A stretch of DNA of 6,350 bases from an uncultured Planctomycetaceae bacterium (GCA_937860165.1 CALMBE010000377.1:1-6350); one strand, 5' to 3'. Numbered from the stretch's first letter, positions 1-6,153 are shown. A program made the numbers and translations. Notes: generated by a model from the sequence alone, not told the origin.

Positions 1-1
1 C

Positions 2-1168
2 TTGCTCCAAGCACCGGTGTTGTTTGTCTCGGGGAGTAGGGCCCCTGAGCTCGCGGGCACCGAGAAAAAAATGCGGGACTATCTCGACCGGGGAGGCTTC
101 TTCTTCGCCGAATCCTGCTGCCTCGATGGCACTCGATTCGACCAGGGCATTCGCAAATATCTCGATAAGGTATTCCCCGAGGAAGAGTATCGACTCCGCC
201 GCGTGGGACCCGAGCATCCACTGTGGCGGGTCGAAGAATTGGTGCGGCCCGAATCCCCCTACGTCGGCCGGTTGTGGGCCGTGGAATACGGTTGCCGCAC
301 GTGCGCGGTTTTCTCCGAGATCGATCTCTCGTGTTACTGGGAACTATACGGTCGCGCGAACCGTCCGCAATTTCCTGAAATGATCGAAAACCGCCTCGCC
401 GATGCGATGGCCATCGGTGCGAATGTGTTGGCCTACGCGACCAACCGTGAACCCAAAGGAAAAGAAGCTTCGTTCCTGGCCGCGCCCGATCCCGCCGAAT
501 TAGCCGCGGGTGGCAGCCGGGGGACTATGCAGATCGCCAAGCTGCAACATGGTGGAGGTTGCAACGATGCCCCGGGGGCCCTCGTGAATTTACTCCGCTC
601 TGCCTCCCTAGGAGATCTCAAACTCCAGGTCGAAACGACCGATTTTCCCGTCCGCGCCGACGATCCGGCCCTCTCGCGATTTGTGCTGGCGTTCATGCAC
701 GGCCGGCACGATTTCCGCTTCACTCCCGCCGAACAGCAGCGCCTGCGGGCCTATCTCACCAACGGCGGCACTCTGTTTGCCGACAGCATTTGTGCGAGTG
801 CCCCCTTTGCGGAGGCTTTCCGTCGAGAACTGCAAGCCGTCTTGCCGGATGCCAAACTGGCGCGGATCCCGATCACCGATCCACTCTTTAGTCGCGCCGG
901 TGGTGGATACGATCTCCGCAAGGTGCATCGCCGCGATCCCGTCGAGCGTCGCGCCGACGAACCCCTTGCCACCCGCACACGGGAAGTGGAACCGGAGCTG
1001 TTGGGCGTGCAACTGGACGGACGCTGGGCTGTGGTGTTTTCACCCTATGACATCAGTTGTGCCCTCGAACAACACGAAGCCCTCGAATGCCGCGGCTACA
1101 CCCGCGAAGACGCCGCCCGGATTGGACTCAATGTGTTGCTGTACGCCTTGAACCCCGACGCGGAGTGA
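2..1168 (+). CDS. Double DUF4159-domain protein, 5'-truncated by the window edge
   Basis: The frame is open to the left edge, so the true start lies outside and the N terminus is missing; 388 residues are visible. Two DUF4159-like modules follow each other. The first (about 4-147) has VLFVSG, then a GGFFFAESCC segment, an EHPLWR segment and a closing IGANVLAYATN. The second (about 181-384) repeats the plan: LQHGGGCNDAPGAL, FMHGR, a GGTLFADSIC segment, ITDPLF and a closing IGLNVLLYALN. DUF4159 is a family of unknown biochemical role, common in planctomycetes and often beside MoxR ATPase/VWA-type genes; the glutamine-amidotransferase-like fold usually suggested for it is recalled, not derived here. 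No catalytic residue can be assigned. GC is high (38 of 60 bases at 841-900), unlike the next genes. It converges on the transporter at 3551-5779. The last 30 bases recur exactly at 2607-2636. No terminator hairpin is visible just after the stop. Confidence 0.85.
   Translation: MLQAPVLFVSGSRAPELAGTEKKMRDYLDRGGFFFAESCCLDGTRFDQGIRKYLDKVFPEEEYRLRRVGPEHPLWRVEELVRPESPYVGRLWAVEYGCRTCAVFSEIDLSCYWELYGRANRPQFPEMIENRLADAMAIGANVLAYATNREPKGKEASFLAAPDPAELAAGGSRGTMQIAKLQHGGGCNDAPGALVNLLRSASLGDLKLQVETTDFPVRADDPALSRFVLAFMHGRHDFRFTPAEQQRLRAYLTNGGTLFADSICASAPFAEAFRRELQAVLPDAKLARIPITDPLFSRAGGGYDLRKVHRRDPVERRADEPLATRTREVEPELLGVQLDGRWAVVFSPYDISCALEQHEALECRGYTREDAARIGLNVLLYALNPDAE
1139..1168 (+). repeat. 30-bp direct repeat, original copy (3' end of DUF4159 gene)
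   Basis: The last 30 bases of the DUF4159 gene, including its TGA, encode LYALNPDAE-stop and are identical to 2607-2636. This copy is the functional gene end; the other is stranded in noncoding sequence. An ATACGATT octamer follows at 1170-1177 and again at 2650-2657, so the similarity may continue weakly past the stop codon. Confidence 0.93.
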
Positions 1169-1240
1169 GATACGATTCATAACCGTCACAAGATATGTAA
1201 GTCGGATTGTGCGTTAGGACAGTAGCTCGGCTATGAAGCC

Positions 1241-1249
1241 AGGAAGGGA
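1241..1249 (+). promoter_or_regulatory. Ribosome binding site of the methyltransferase
   Basis: The purine run AGGAAGGGA ends 8 nt before the ATG at 1258 and supports that start. The protein then begins MDVNRVYQGDSL, a usual beta-class N terminus (a GDS/GD element shortly before motif IV). Confidence 0.6.
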
Positions 1250-1257
1250 CATTTCGA

Positions 1258-2049
1258 ATGGATGTCAATCGGGTTTATCAGGGCGACTCGCTCAAATTGC
1301 TTGACCGCATAGAAGACTCGTCGATAGAACTTGTGATTTGCGACGGTCCCTTCGGGGTCACTAACAATGATTGGGATCGCGTCGGCAGTATCCAGGAATT
1401 TAATCTGGATTTAATTCGGCGGTTTGCGGATAAGTTAAAAGACGGTGGAACCCTGTATTTGTTTGGTAAACCAGACTGCATCGATTTTATCGACTACCGA
1501 CCCTACTTAACTCTTCGCAGTCGAATTGTTTGGTATCAACCTAGCCGCTTGGCGCAAGGCAGAATTAGTTTTACCAACAACTATGACATTCTCTGTTACT
1601 TCGTCAAAGGCAGTCGCGCTACGACATTCAATCTCGACGAGATCCGCGTACCACAACTGGTTGAACTAGAGCATCGGTTGCGCTGCGAGCGAGTTCCTTC
1701 GGTCACAAATGGACAATATGGTAAGACGAAGTTCAATGATTTAGGAAAGAATCCAGGTGACGTCTGGGGGGATATCAAGCAATTGACCTATAAGTCCAAG
1801 GAGCTTGTTTCTCGTGAAGTGCTCAACACAATTCAGAAGCCTATAAAACTCATGGAACGACTCATTAAGGCAAGTTCTAATGAGGGTGATTTAGTACTCG
1901 ACCCATTTTGTGGTGTCGGGACGGCTCTCGTGGCGTGTGAGAGACTTGAGAGAAATTACATTGGATTCGAAATGAATGGAGAATTCATCTCGGAGACTCG
2001 GCGCCGATTGAAAGAAGTGCGTTCGAGCCGAATGGAGTCGCTATTCTGA
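1258..2049 (+). CDS. Beta-class site-specific DNA methyltransferase (N6-adenine or N4-cytosine)
   Basis: This 263-residue protein should transfer a methyl group from S-adenosylmethionine to an amino group of A or C in a specific DNA site. The motif order is that of the beta class. Catalytic motif IV is near the N terminus (DGPFG, residues 29-33). A middle part follows with TNNYDIL (106-112) and GDVW (167-170). QKP (193-195) marks motif X, and the SAM-binding motif I is C-terminal (DPFCGVGT, 215-222, the FxGxG type), with FEM (237-239) as motif II. Motif IV is odd: the usual D/N/S-P-P-Y/F reads D-G-P-F. I recall homologues with DGPYG, so this may be a subfamily trait rather than damage. The ATG has AGGAAGGGA at 1241-1249, 8 nt upstream. 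The probable nuclease gene starts 2 nt after the stop, the usual layout of a type II restriction-modification operon. Target specificity cannot be read from the sequence. Base composition differs from the DUF4159 gene, consistent with transfer. Confidence 0.9.
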   Translation: MDVNRVYQGDSLKLLDRIEDSSIELVICDGPFGVTNNDWDRVGSIQEFNLDLIRRFADKLKDGGTLYLFGKPDCIDFIDYRPYLTLRSRIVWYQPSRLAQGRISFTNNYDILCYFVKGSRATTFNLDEIRVPQLVELEHRLRCERVPSVTNGQYGKTKFNDLGKNPGDVWGDIKQLTYKSKELVSREVLNTIQKPIKLMERLIKASSNEGDLVLDPFCGVGTALVACERLERNYIGFEMNGEFISETRRRLKEVRSSRMESLF

Positions 2050-2051
2050 TT

Positions 2052-2539
2052 ATGGCGCGAGAAATAATTCACCGAATCATCGAACTTATTGTGAAGGCCC
2101 AAGAGTTGGCAAGTTCGATTGGCATCGGCAATTTGCTCCAGCCAGGATTGGTTAAAGAGATGATTATCGCGGATATTTTGGGCCATACTCTGATTTCTAG
2201 CAAGCGAGATGCCCCAAGAATCCGTTGATAAAGTATGAGTATCTAGCATGCAAAGAAGGAGGGTCGGGCCAACTGGATCGAATGTTTAAGGAGCCGCCTC
2301 TTAAACGTGCTGAATCGCTCGAAAGAATTACTCGCAACAGAAAAGTATACTTCGCGGTCTTCTACAAGAACGACCAGATTCGTGTCAAGGAAATCTATGA
2401 GTTGGATCCTTCCCAAGTAGTGCAAGAGGCTGAACGCCAATTGGACCGCAGTCGCAATGCAATTTCTCACGTGGGGTTTTCCATCGACTGGGCTTCCAGA
2501 AATGGTACTGTGGTCTATCGTGATAAGCGCATCGCTTAG
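2052..2539 (+). pseudogene. Frameshifted probable type II restriction endonuclease
   Basis: An ATG 2 nt after the methyltransferase stop opens a 58-codon frame (MAREIIHRIIELIVKAQELA...) that ends at TGA 2226-2228. From about 2216 the -1 frame continues a coherent protein to TAG 2537-2539. Adding one C to the CCCC run at 2212-2215 joins them as ...SSKRDAPKNPLIKYEYLACK... and gives about 162 residues. Position directly behind the methyltransferase suggests the cognate restriction enzyme. The restored protein has D53, E63 and K68 in a D...YEYLACKEGGSGQ context that could be a variant PD-(D/E)XK site, though spacing is not the standard ExK. SGQLDRMFKEPP and KRAESLERITRNRKVY look like conserved family motifs, but I cannot name the family. 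The C-terminal part is not visibly decayed, so the break is recent, a sequencing error, or a programmed -1 shift (C-CCA-AGA is only a partial slippery site). If truly broken, the methyltransferase is now solitary. Confidence 0.6.
2225..2539 (+). CDS. C-terminal fragment of the probable restriction endonuclease
   Basis: This frame codes for 104 residues if translation restarts at TTG 2225, which overlaps the upstream TGA as TTGA. No Shine-Dalgarno sequence precedes it, and the frame is open back to 2201, so the TTG is probably not a real start. It carries YEYLACKEGG, LDRMFKEPP, SLERITRN and a C-terminal beta-rich stretch ending FSIDWASRNGTVVYRDKRIA. Independent translation, for example by stop-restart coupling, is possible but I favour it as the distal half of one gene. 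Confidence 0.4.
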   Translation: MIKYEYLACKEGGSGQLDRMFKEPPLKRAESLERITRNRKVYFAVFYKNDQIRVKEIYELDPSQVVQEAERQLDRSRNAISHVGFSIDWASRNGTVVYRDKRIA

Positions 2540-2545
2540 GTTTCC

Positions 2546-2600
2546 TTACCGCTCCACCTTCCGGATCAGCAGCGGCAGCACGATCAGGTTCCCACTAGGC
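2546..2600 (-). pseudogene. Remnant of a transporter gene 3' end (diverged copy)
   Basis: On the minus strand this codes GNLIVLPLLIRKVER-stop (stop TAA at 2546-2548). The intact transporter ends GNLVVLPLLIRVVER-stop. Over 2546-2593 against 3551-3598 there are 6 mismatches in 48 positions. The match continues to 2600/3606 with one gap and one further mismatch. Most changes are silent or conservative, so this looks like the end of a homologous gene that evolved as coding sequence before being stranded here, rather than a drifting local copy. The rest of that gene is absent. Confidence 0.8.
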
Positions 2601-2606
2601 ATCGGC

Positions 2607-2636
2607 CTGTACGCCTTGAACCCCGACGCGGAGTGA
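2607..2636 (+). repeat. 30-bp direct repeat, stranded copy (DUF4159 gene 3' end)
   Basis: This is identical to 1139-1168, including the stop codon, and lies 6 nt after the transporter-end remnant. Just before it, ATCGGCCTG would read IGL, which resembles the IGL four residues further upstream in the intact gene, so the copy may extend left with a 12-base deletion; this part is speculative. No start codon or other part of the gene is present. Confidence 0.93.
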
Positions 2637-2656
2637 AAAGGGGCTTGGAATACGAT

Positions 2657-2685
2657 TTGCATGTTTCAAAGAGTGTCCCTAAAAT
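2657..2685 (+). promoter_or_regulatory. Putative sigma70-type promoter for the HEPN pair
   Basis: TTGCAT (2657-2662), a 17-bp spacer and TAAAAT (2680-2685) fit a housekeeping promoter; the -10 matches 5 of 6 and the -35 only 3 of 6. It lies between the duplicated DUF4159 end and the HEPN start, so the cassette would have its own promoter. A leader of about 50 nt is expected. No operator palindrome is evident. Confidence 0.4.
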
Positions 2686-2729
2686 GTCTAGTCGGGCGAT
2701 GCCGCGAAGTGTTTCGTAGGTTTGGATTT

Positions 2730-2735
2730 GGAGGG
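2730..2735 (+). promoter_or_regulatory. Ribosome binding site that decides the HEPN start
   Basis: GGAGGG lies next to the ATG at 2737, too close for initiation there, but its GGAGG core is 8 nt before TTG 2743, a good distance. This argues for the TTG start. Confidence 0.5.
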
Positions 2736-2742
2736 AATGGTC

Positions 2743-3156
2743 TTGGATCGAGCGACATTGCAGCGATTGTCAACTGAGCGCATCGAAGATTCCCAATGTT
2801 TGTTGGCTGGCCAGCGATGGTCGGGGGCGTATTATTTGGCTGGATATGCTTTGGAAAGTGCCTTGAAGTCATGTGTTGTCGCCTATGTAGAGCGCAACAT
2901 CAGCGTATTGTTCGGGAGACATGGTTTCCAGCAGAAGTGTTGGACGCATAATCTTGAAACATTGCTTGAGCAAGCGGATTTGAAGAATCAAAAAGAATTT
3001 TGGAATCCAGAACTTTTAGAGAATTGGTTAATAGCCAAGGACTGGAACGAAGCTAGTCGCTATGAATCAAAGAACGAGAGCAGTACCAGGAAACTATACG
3101 AAGCCATAACAGACAATAATGAGGGAGTACTCAAGTGGCTCAAGAACTTTTGGTAG
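2743..3156 (+). CDS. HEPN-domain protein, putative toxin of a two-gene module
   Basis: With the TTG start at 2743 the product has 137 residues and begins MDRATLQRLSTERIEDSQCLL, the usual beginning of this helical family. An in-frame ATG at 2737 and TTG at 2722 are alternatives. The signature is RIEDSQCLLAGQRWSGAYY (13-31) running into LAGYALESALKSC (32-44). W67-T-H69 opens a helix with NLETLL, and a late W101...RY (106-107) follows. HEPN proteins are small helical bundles; many are RNases or partners of nucleotidyltransferases in toxin-antitoxin pairs. The catalytic Rx4-6H motif is not evident: R51, R59, H60 and H69 have the wrong spacing. It may therefore be a non-nuclease HEPN, or use other residues. 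Composition is AT-rich relative to the flanking genes. The downstream gene overlaps by 22 nt, so the two are co-translated. The HEPN call is firm; toxin activity is inference. Confidence 0.8.
   Translation: MDRATLQRLSTERIEDSQCLLAGQRWSGAYYLAGYALESALKSCVVAYVERNISVLFGRHGFQQKCWTHNLETLLEQADLKNQKEFWNPELLENWLIAKDWNEASRYESKNESSTRKLYEAITDNNEGVLKWLKNFW
3121..3127 (+). promoter_or_regulatory. Ribosome binding site of the HEPN partner gene
   Basis: GAGGGAG, inside the end of the HEPN gene, stands 7 nt before GTG 3135. It supports the GTG start and translational coupling with the HEPN gene. Confidence 0.55.
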
Positions 3157-3527
3157 AGCAGATTGACGCAGGAAGAGTTTGTGCTAACGAATTCCACAAA
3201 ACGTATCCCGTCACGGTGTATTTTTGGCTAAAACAGACTGAATTAGAGCGATGGTATCTCTATATTGCCGCTGATGGCGTCGAGGATATCAAGATCGGGT
3301 ATCGGGAGATACTGAGAATTGTAGGTCAAACAAATCAGTGGCTGGATCCTTTTCAGATCAAATTGGTCAGTAGCAACGACCCAGTGGCACTGGCTGCGGC
3401 GAGTATCAGAGATCGTTATCCCGCTAGGGTAATGGATACCCACTACAATGGGTCTTGGTTGGGTGAAGTGGAGATCGATGGTGCGTTCATTTACGCTCCG
3501 CTCGCTTCGATAAGTGCCACAGCTTGA
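3135..3527 (+). CDS. Uncharacterised small protein, partner of HEPN (possible antitoxin)
   Basis: This 130-residue protein overlaps the HEPN gene by 22 nt and begins with GTG. It lacks the GSxxxxD signature of MNT nucleotidyltransferases, the classic HEPN partners. Visible elements are VTVYFWLKQTELERWYLYIAA (about 26-46), a helical YREILRIV, then DPFQIKLVSSNDPVA (71-85) and a C-terminal GSWLGEVEIDGAFIYAP (106-122). I recall conserved hypothetical proteins of this type, with a WYLYIAS motif, a KLI/V-x-x-NDP motif and a GAYIYP-like end, often next to HEPN genes, but I know no assigned function. There is no signal peptide or membrane segment, so it is probably cytosolic. The tight overlap suggests a complex with the HEPN protein, possibly as its neutraliser. 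That role is inference from gene order. It stops 23 nt before the convergent transporter's stop codon. Confidence 0.7.
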   Translation: MAQELLVEQIDAGRVCANEFHKTYPVTVYFWLKQTELERWYLYIAADGVEDIKIGYREILRIVGQTNQWLDPFQIKLVSSNDPVALAAASIRDRYPARVMDTHYNGSWLGEVEIDGAFIYAPLASISATA

Positions 3528-3550
3528 GAGCAAATCGCTGTGTCCCCCGC

Positions 3551-3606
3551 TCACCGCTCCACCACGCGGATCAACAGCGGCAGCACGACCAGGTTCCCCA
3601 CCAGGC
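3551..3606 (-). repeat. Transporter 3' end, intact counterpart of the remnant at 2546-2600
   Basis: This segment codes the last residues of the transporter (GNLVVLPLLIRVVER-stop plus a few before) and aligns to 2546-2600 with 7 mismatches and one gap. It marks the right boundary of the second cassette, as the remnant marks the right boundary of the first. Confidence 0.8.
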
Positions 3607-5779
3607 CGCCGATCATCGACAGGCTCACCAGGACACCAAAGTACACGGTCGGCATGAATTGGCTGGTCGAGAGAGTTGCGAAGCCCACCACCAGGGCCAA
3701 CGTTCCCATGACGGCGGCCTGGCCGACGCTGGCCTGCACCGCTTGCAGCGCGGCATCTCGGGGAGTTCCGAGTCGGCGCAATCGTTGGTACGACATCACA
3801 TAGTGGATCGAAGCGTCGACCGACAATCCCATCGACACAGCCGCGATCATGGCGACCCCCATGTTAACCCGGACCCCCAGCAGCCCCATGGCTCCAAACA
3901 GCCACAGCACGGGGAGCACATTCGGTATCAATGCCAACAGGGCGAGTCGCAGATTGCGAAATGCCCACAGCATGAGAATCGATATTCCCAATCCAGCTGC
4001 ACCGAAGGAAGTCCACTGATCCTTGAGCAAACTTTCGATCAGTTGCGTCAGCAAGACATAAAAACCCGTGACCTTGGCCTCGGGGTACACGTCGGCGGTG
4101 GCGGAACGCACTTCGGCGATGAGCGCGGACTTGTCGCTGGCTTCGAGTCGTTCGGGGGCCCGCAACATGACGCGAAAGTAGCGGTTTTCAACGTTCGCGC
4201 GCGGATTGTACGTGGCCGCCACAAACTCCGGCATCCGTGCCCGCATCAGTCCCAGTCCAGCGCGAATGGCCAGATCCGCGCCGAACTCGAGTTTGTCGAG
4301 CCCCCCCGCTCCCGCATCGAGAATATCAGCCAGCGAAAGCACTTTGGTGAGTCCCGGTGCGCGCTCGCGCAGGAGTGCCTGAAACGCCAGAATCTGGGTG
4401 AGAAATTTCTTGTCGAGTTGCCGAGGAGCGGGGATCAGGATGTCCCACACCCCCGCGCCTCCAAAGGAGAGATCGACAAACTGATAATTTTGCACCAATG
4501 CGCTATCGGGGCGAAAGTTCTTGGTGAAATCAGTTTCCTGAATGAGCTTCGTCGATCCCCAGGCAGCCACCACGGCGGACAACGCCAATACCCCCCCCAG
4601 TCTCCAGCGATTGCGAATGCTCCATTCGTATAACCAGTGGAGACCGAGTTCGAGCCGTGTCTCTTCGAGATTCGCAACAAAACCGCGCTTGTCGCCGCCC
4701 CACAGGGCAATTCCGGGAACCGTCAGCCCAATCGCGACCAACACCAACAGGCTTCCGAGCGACATCATCAGACCAAAATCCACGACGGGTTTAACATCGG
4801 AGATCATCAAGGACCCAAATCCCACCGCATCCGTCAGGCAAGCGAACATCACGGGTGCCGCCAAGGCTTGACCCGTTCGCAGCAGGGCCTGTCGCGGCGA
4901 TCGGCCCATTCCCCGCTCATCGCGGTACCGGACGATCACATGCATGACCGTCGCCACTCCCACGACGGTTACGATGGCCGCCAACATCGAGCTGACCATG
5001 CTTAATTGGACATCGAGCGCGACCAACAGCCCGCGCGTCGTCGCCAACGCCACCTGCACCAGCACCAGGGGCAAGATCATCCACCGGATTTGCCGGAAAC
5101 AAATGTAGATCGTGGCCAGCAGCAGTCCCAAGCACCAGGTATTCAGTCGCCGACCGTCCAATTCCAACATGTCAAACGCGGTCCCCAGCAGCACCGGTTC
5201 GCCAATCAGCTTTCCCTCGGGAAGTCGTGAGATCAGTGCTTGGAGTTCCGCCACGGTGCTCGTGGTGGTGCCCCCCGCAGGAGAATTTTTTTCCAGCAGG
5301 CATACGATCCCCGACGTGGTCAGGTTCTGGTCATGGGTGTATCCCGCGAATACTTGCTGGAGTTTCAAGGAGCGTTCATCGGTTTTGAATGCGGAGCCAT
5401 CCGATTCCAACATCCCGGGGACATCCCCCAAGGAGACCACGGCGGCGATTCCAGGAATCTGACGTGCCGATTCCGAGAGTGTGGCGACTCGGGCGAGTCC
5501 ATCGCTCGACGAGAGTTCTTGTTCTCCGTAAATAGCCAGCACGATATCATGTTGACCGAAGGCGGTCTGCAAATCTTGATACACGCCGATGAGTGGGTCC
5601 GTACTGGCAAACATGGACTGCAACGAGCGATCCATCTTCAACTCGCGACCCACATACGCCCCGCTGCCGCCGAGCACGATTGCTAAGAGTAAACACTCGC
5701 GACGCCAACGAATCAACCATTTGAGTAGGCGAGTCAATCTGCGGGGTGATGGATTCTGAGGATTGTGAGACAGTGTCAT
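3551..5779 (-). CDS. MMPL/RND-superfamily transporter
   Basis: From ATG 5779 the protein has 742 residues and the twelve-helix RND/MMPL plan. A cytoplasmic basic start (SPRRLTRLLKWLIRWRR) precedes membrane helix 1 (about 29-44). A first exported loop (about 48-212, with FGQHDIVLAIYGE) is followed by helices 2-6 (about 215-360, with GVATVMHVIVRYRDER). Helix 7 (about 394-408) leads to a second exported loop, and helices 8-12 (about 591-739) contain GLSVDASIHYVMSYQR with D655 in the membrane. Such pumps export lipids or other hydrophobic compounds using the proton gradient; the substrate cannot be told. The first bundle lacks the acidic residue usually seen in the equivalent GxxxDxxIH position (GVATVMH), so proton relay may rely on D655. 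The frame is open upstream to GTG 5917, but that codon lies within a palindrome and the extra 46 residues are low-quality. No strong Shine-Dalgarno sequence precedes ATG 5779. No partner periplasmic or outer-membrane component lies in the window. Confidence 0.88.
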   Translation of the reverse strand: MTLSHNPQNPSPRRLTRLLKWLIRWRRECLLLAIVLGGSGAYVGRELKMDRSLQSMFASTDPLIGVYQDLQTAFGQHDIVLAIYGEQELSSSDGLARVATLSESARQIPGIAAVVSLGDVPGMLESDGSAFKTDERSLKLQQVFAGYTHDQNLTTSGIVCLLEKNSPAGGTTTSTVAELQALISRLPEGKLIGEPVLLGTAFDMLELDGRRLNTWCLGLLLATIYICFRQIRWMILPLVLVQVALATTRGLLVALDVQLSMVSSMLAAIVTVVGVATVMHVIVRYRDERGMGRSPRQALLRTGQALAAPVMFACLTDAVGFGSLMISDVKPVVDFGLMMSLGSLLVLVAIGLTVPGIALWGGDKRGFVANLEETRLELGLHWLYEWSIRNRWRLGGVLALSAVVAAWGSTKLIQETDFTKNFRPDSALVQNYQFVDLSFGGAGVWDILIPAPRQLDKKFLTQILAFQALLRERAPGLTKVLSLADILDAGAGGLDKLEFGADLAIRAGLGLMRARMPEFVAATYNPRANVENRYFRVMLRAPERLEASDKSALIAEVRSATADVYPEAKVTGFYVLLTQLIESLLKDQWTSFGAAGLGISILMLWAFRNLRLALLALIPNVLPVLWLFGAMGLLGVRVNMGVAMIAAVSMGLSVDASIHYVMSYQRLRRLGTPRDAALQAVQASVGQAAVMGTLALVVGFATLSTSQFMPTVYFGVLVSLSMIGGLVGNLVVLPLLIRVVER

Positions 5780-5892
5780 CGGAGTGACTTTCGAGCTTTG
5801 CGGCGATATTGGAGGAGCACTCAATATGGGTTTCTCGAAGGCAATCCGCAACGAGTGGGATACTCCACATGGTGGCGAATGATCCGTCTTGG

Positions 5893-5917
5893 GTGCCACT
5901 GGTTTTGCCAGTGGCAC
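5893..5917. repeat. Perfect 10-bp palindromic hairpin (REP-like)
   Basis: GTGCCACTGG (5893-5902), loop TTTTG, and CCAGTGGCAC (5908-5917) pair perfectly. No T-run follows on either strand, so it is not an intrinsic terminator. I associate GTGCCACTGGC-type palindromes with planctomycete intergenic DNA, so it is probably a dispersed repetitive element; copy number cannot be tested here. Confidence 0.75.
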
Positions 5918-5918
5918 A

Positions 5919-5961
5919 TGAATCCCTCCTTACCGACAGCGTCGAGTATAAGGGGGATTCA
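5919..5961. repeat. Long bulged hairpin with a nested inner stem
   Basis: The left arm 5919-5932 pairs with 5949-5961 over 13 base pairs with a single bulged T at 5927. The loop contains a second stem, CGAC (5934-5937) with GTCG (5941-5944) around AGC. It starts 2 nt after the preceding hairpin, so the two form a compound structure. If transcribed it would lie in the 5' leader of the transporter mRNA. Confidence 0.65.
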
Positions 5962-6124
5962 GTTTCTGAGTCATCAAGCGTGCTACTCGGAGGGCTGTTA
6001 CGCTTCGTGAAAATCGATGATGGATAATTCTTCCCCGTTACCAGCCATTCGATTGCCTGATAGCAGCGATACAACTCGTTTGCACGCAATGAGTTACATT
6101 CTGCTAGCGAAGCGGGAAAGTGCC

Positions 6125-6153
6125 TTGCCCCTGTCTAACCGGGCCCCTATAAT
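6125..6153 (+). promoter_or_regulatory. Strong sigma70-type promoter directed out of the right edge
   Basis: TTGCCC (6125-6130), exactly 17 bp, then a consensus TATAAT (6148-6153). The sequence just after is GC-rich (CCGCCGCCCC) and folds as CCCC-AGT-GGGG (6160-6170). A GC-rich discriminator is typical of stringently controlled stable-RNA or ribosomal-protein promoters, which is inference here. No gene follows within the remaining 197 bases. Confidence 0.5.

Larger units (their letters stand above)
1169..3550. other. Inserted accessory island with two stacked cassettes
   Basis: Between the two GC-rich convergent genes lies a block that is clearly poorer in GC (27 of 60 at 1741-1800 and 22 of 60 at 3061-3120, against 38 of 60 at 841-900 in the flank). 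It carries a restriction-modification-like pair and a HEPN pair, all on the plus strand. It is divided at 2546-2636 by copies of the 3' ends of both flanking genes. I see no transposase, integrase, terminal inverted repeat or tRNA, so the entry mechanism is not shown. Horizontal gain is inferred from composition, gene content and the duplicated gene ends. Confidence 0.7.

Noticed and set aside
1207..1237. Possible methyltransferase promoter TTGTGC / TATGAA
   Set aside because: The spacer is 19 bp and both boxes match poorly; not strong enough to annotate.
2522..3526. Similarity between the two cassette 3' ends (GATAAG...CTT at 2522-2540 and 3509-3526)
   Set aside because: Only scattered matches over about 19 bases within unrelated coding ends; could easily be chance.
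1169..3550. Insertion sequence or integron as carrier of the island
   Set aside because: No transposase, integrase, terminal inverted repeats or target-site duplications were seen; the repeats are gene 3' ends.
3524..4633. Long plus-strand open frame of 369 codons opposite the transporter
   Set aside because: It is antisense to a clear membrane transporter and its translation is rich in H, Q and R without domain features; it is a shadow of GC-rich coding DNA.
5780..5917. Extended transporter start at GTG 5917
   Set aside because: The GTG lies in a perfect palindrome, the extra 46 residues are unlike a transporter N terminus, and ATG 5779 gives the usual basic segment before helix 1.
5893..5961. 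Intrinsic terminator
   Set aside because: Both hairpins lack a following T-run on either strand, and no gene ends next to them.
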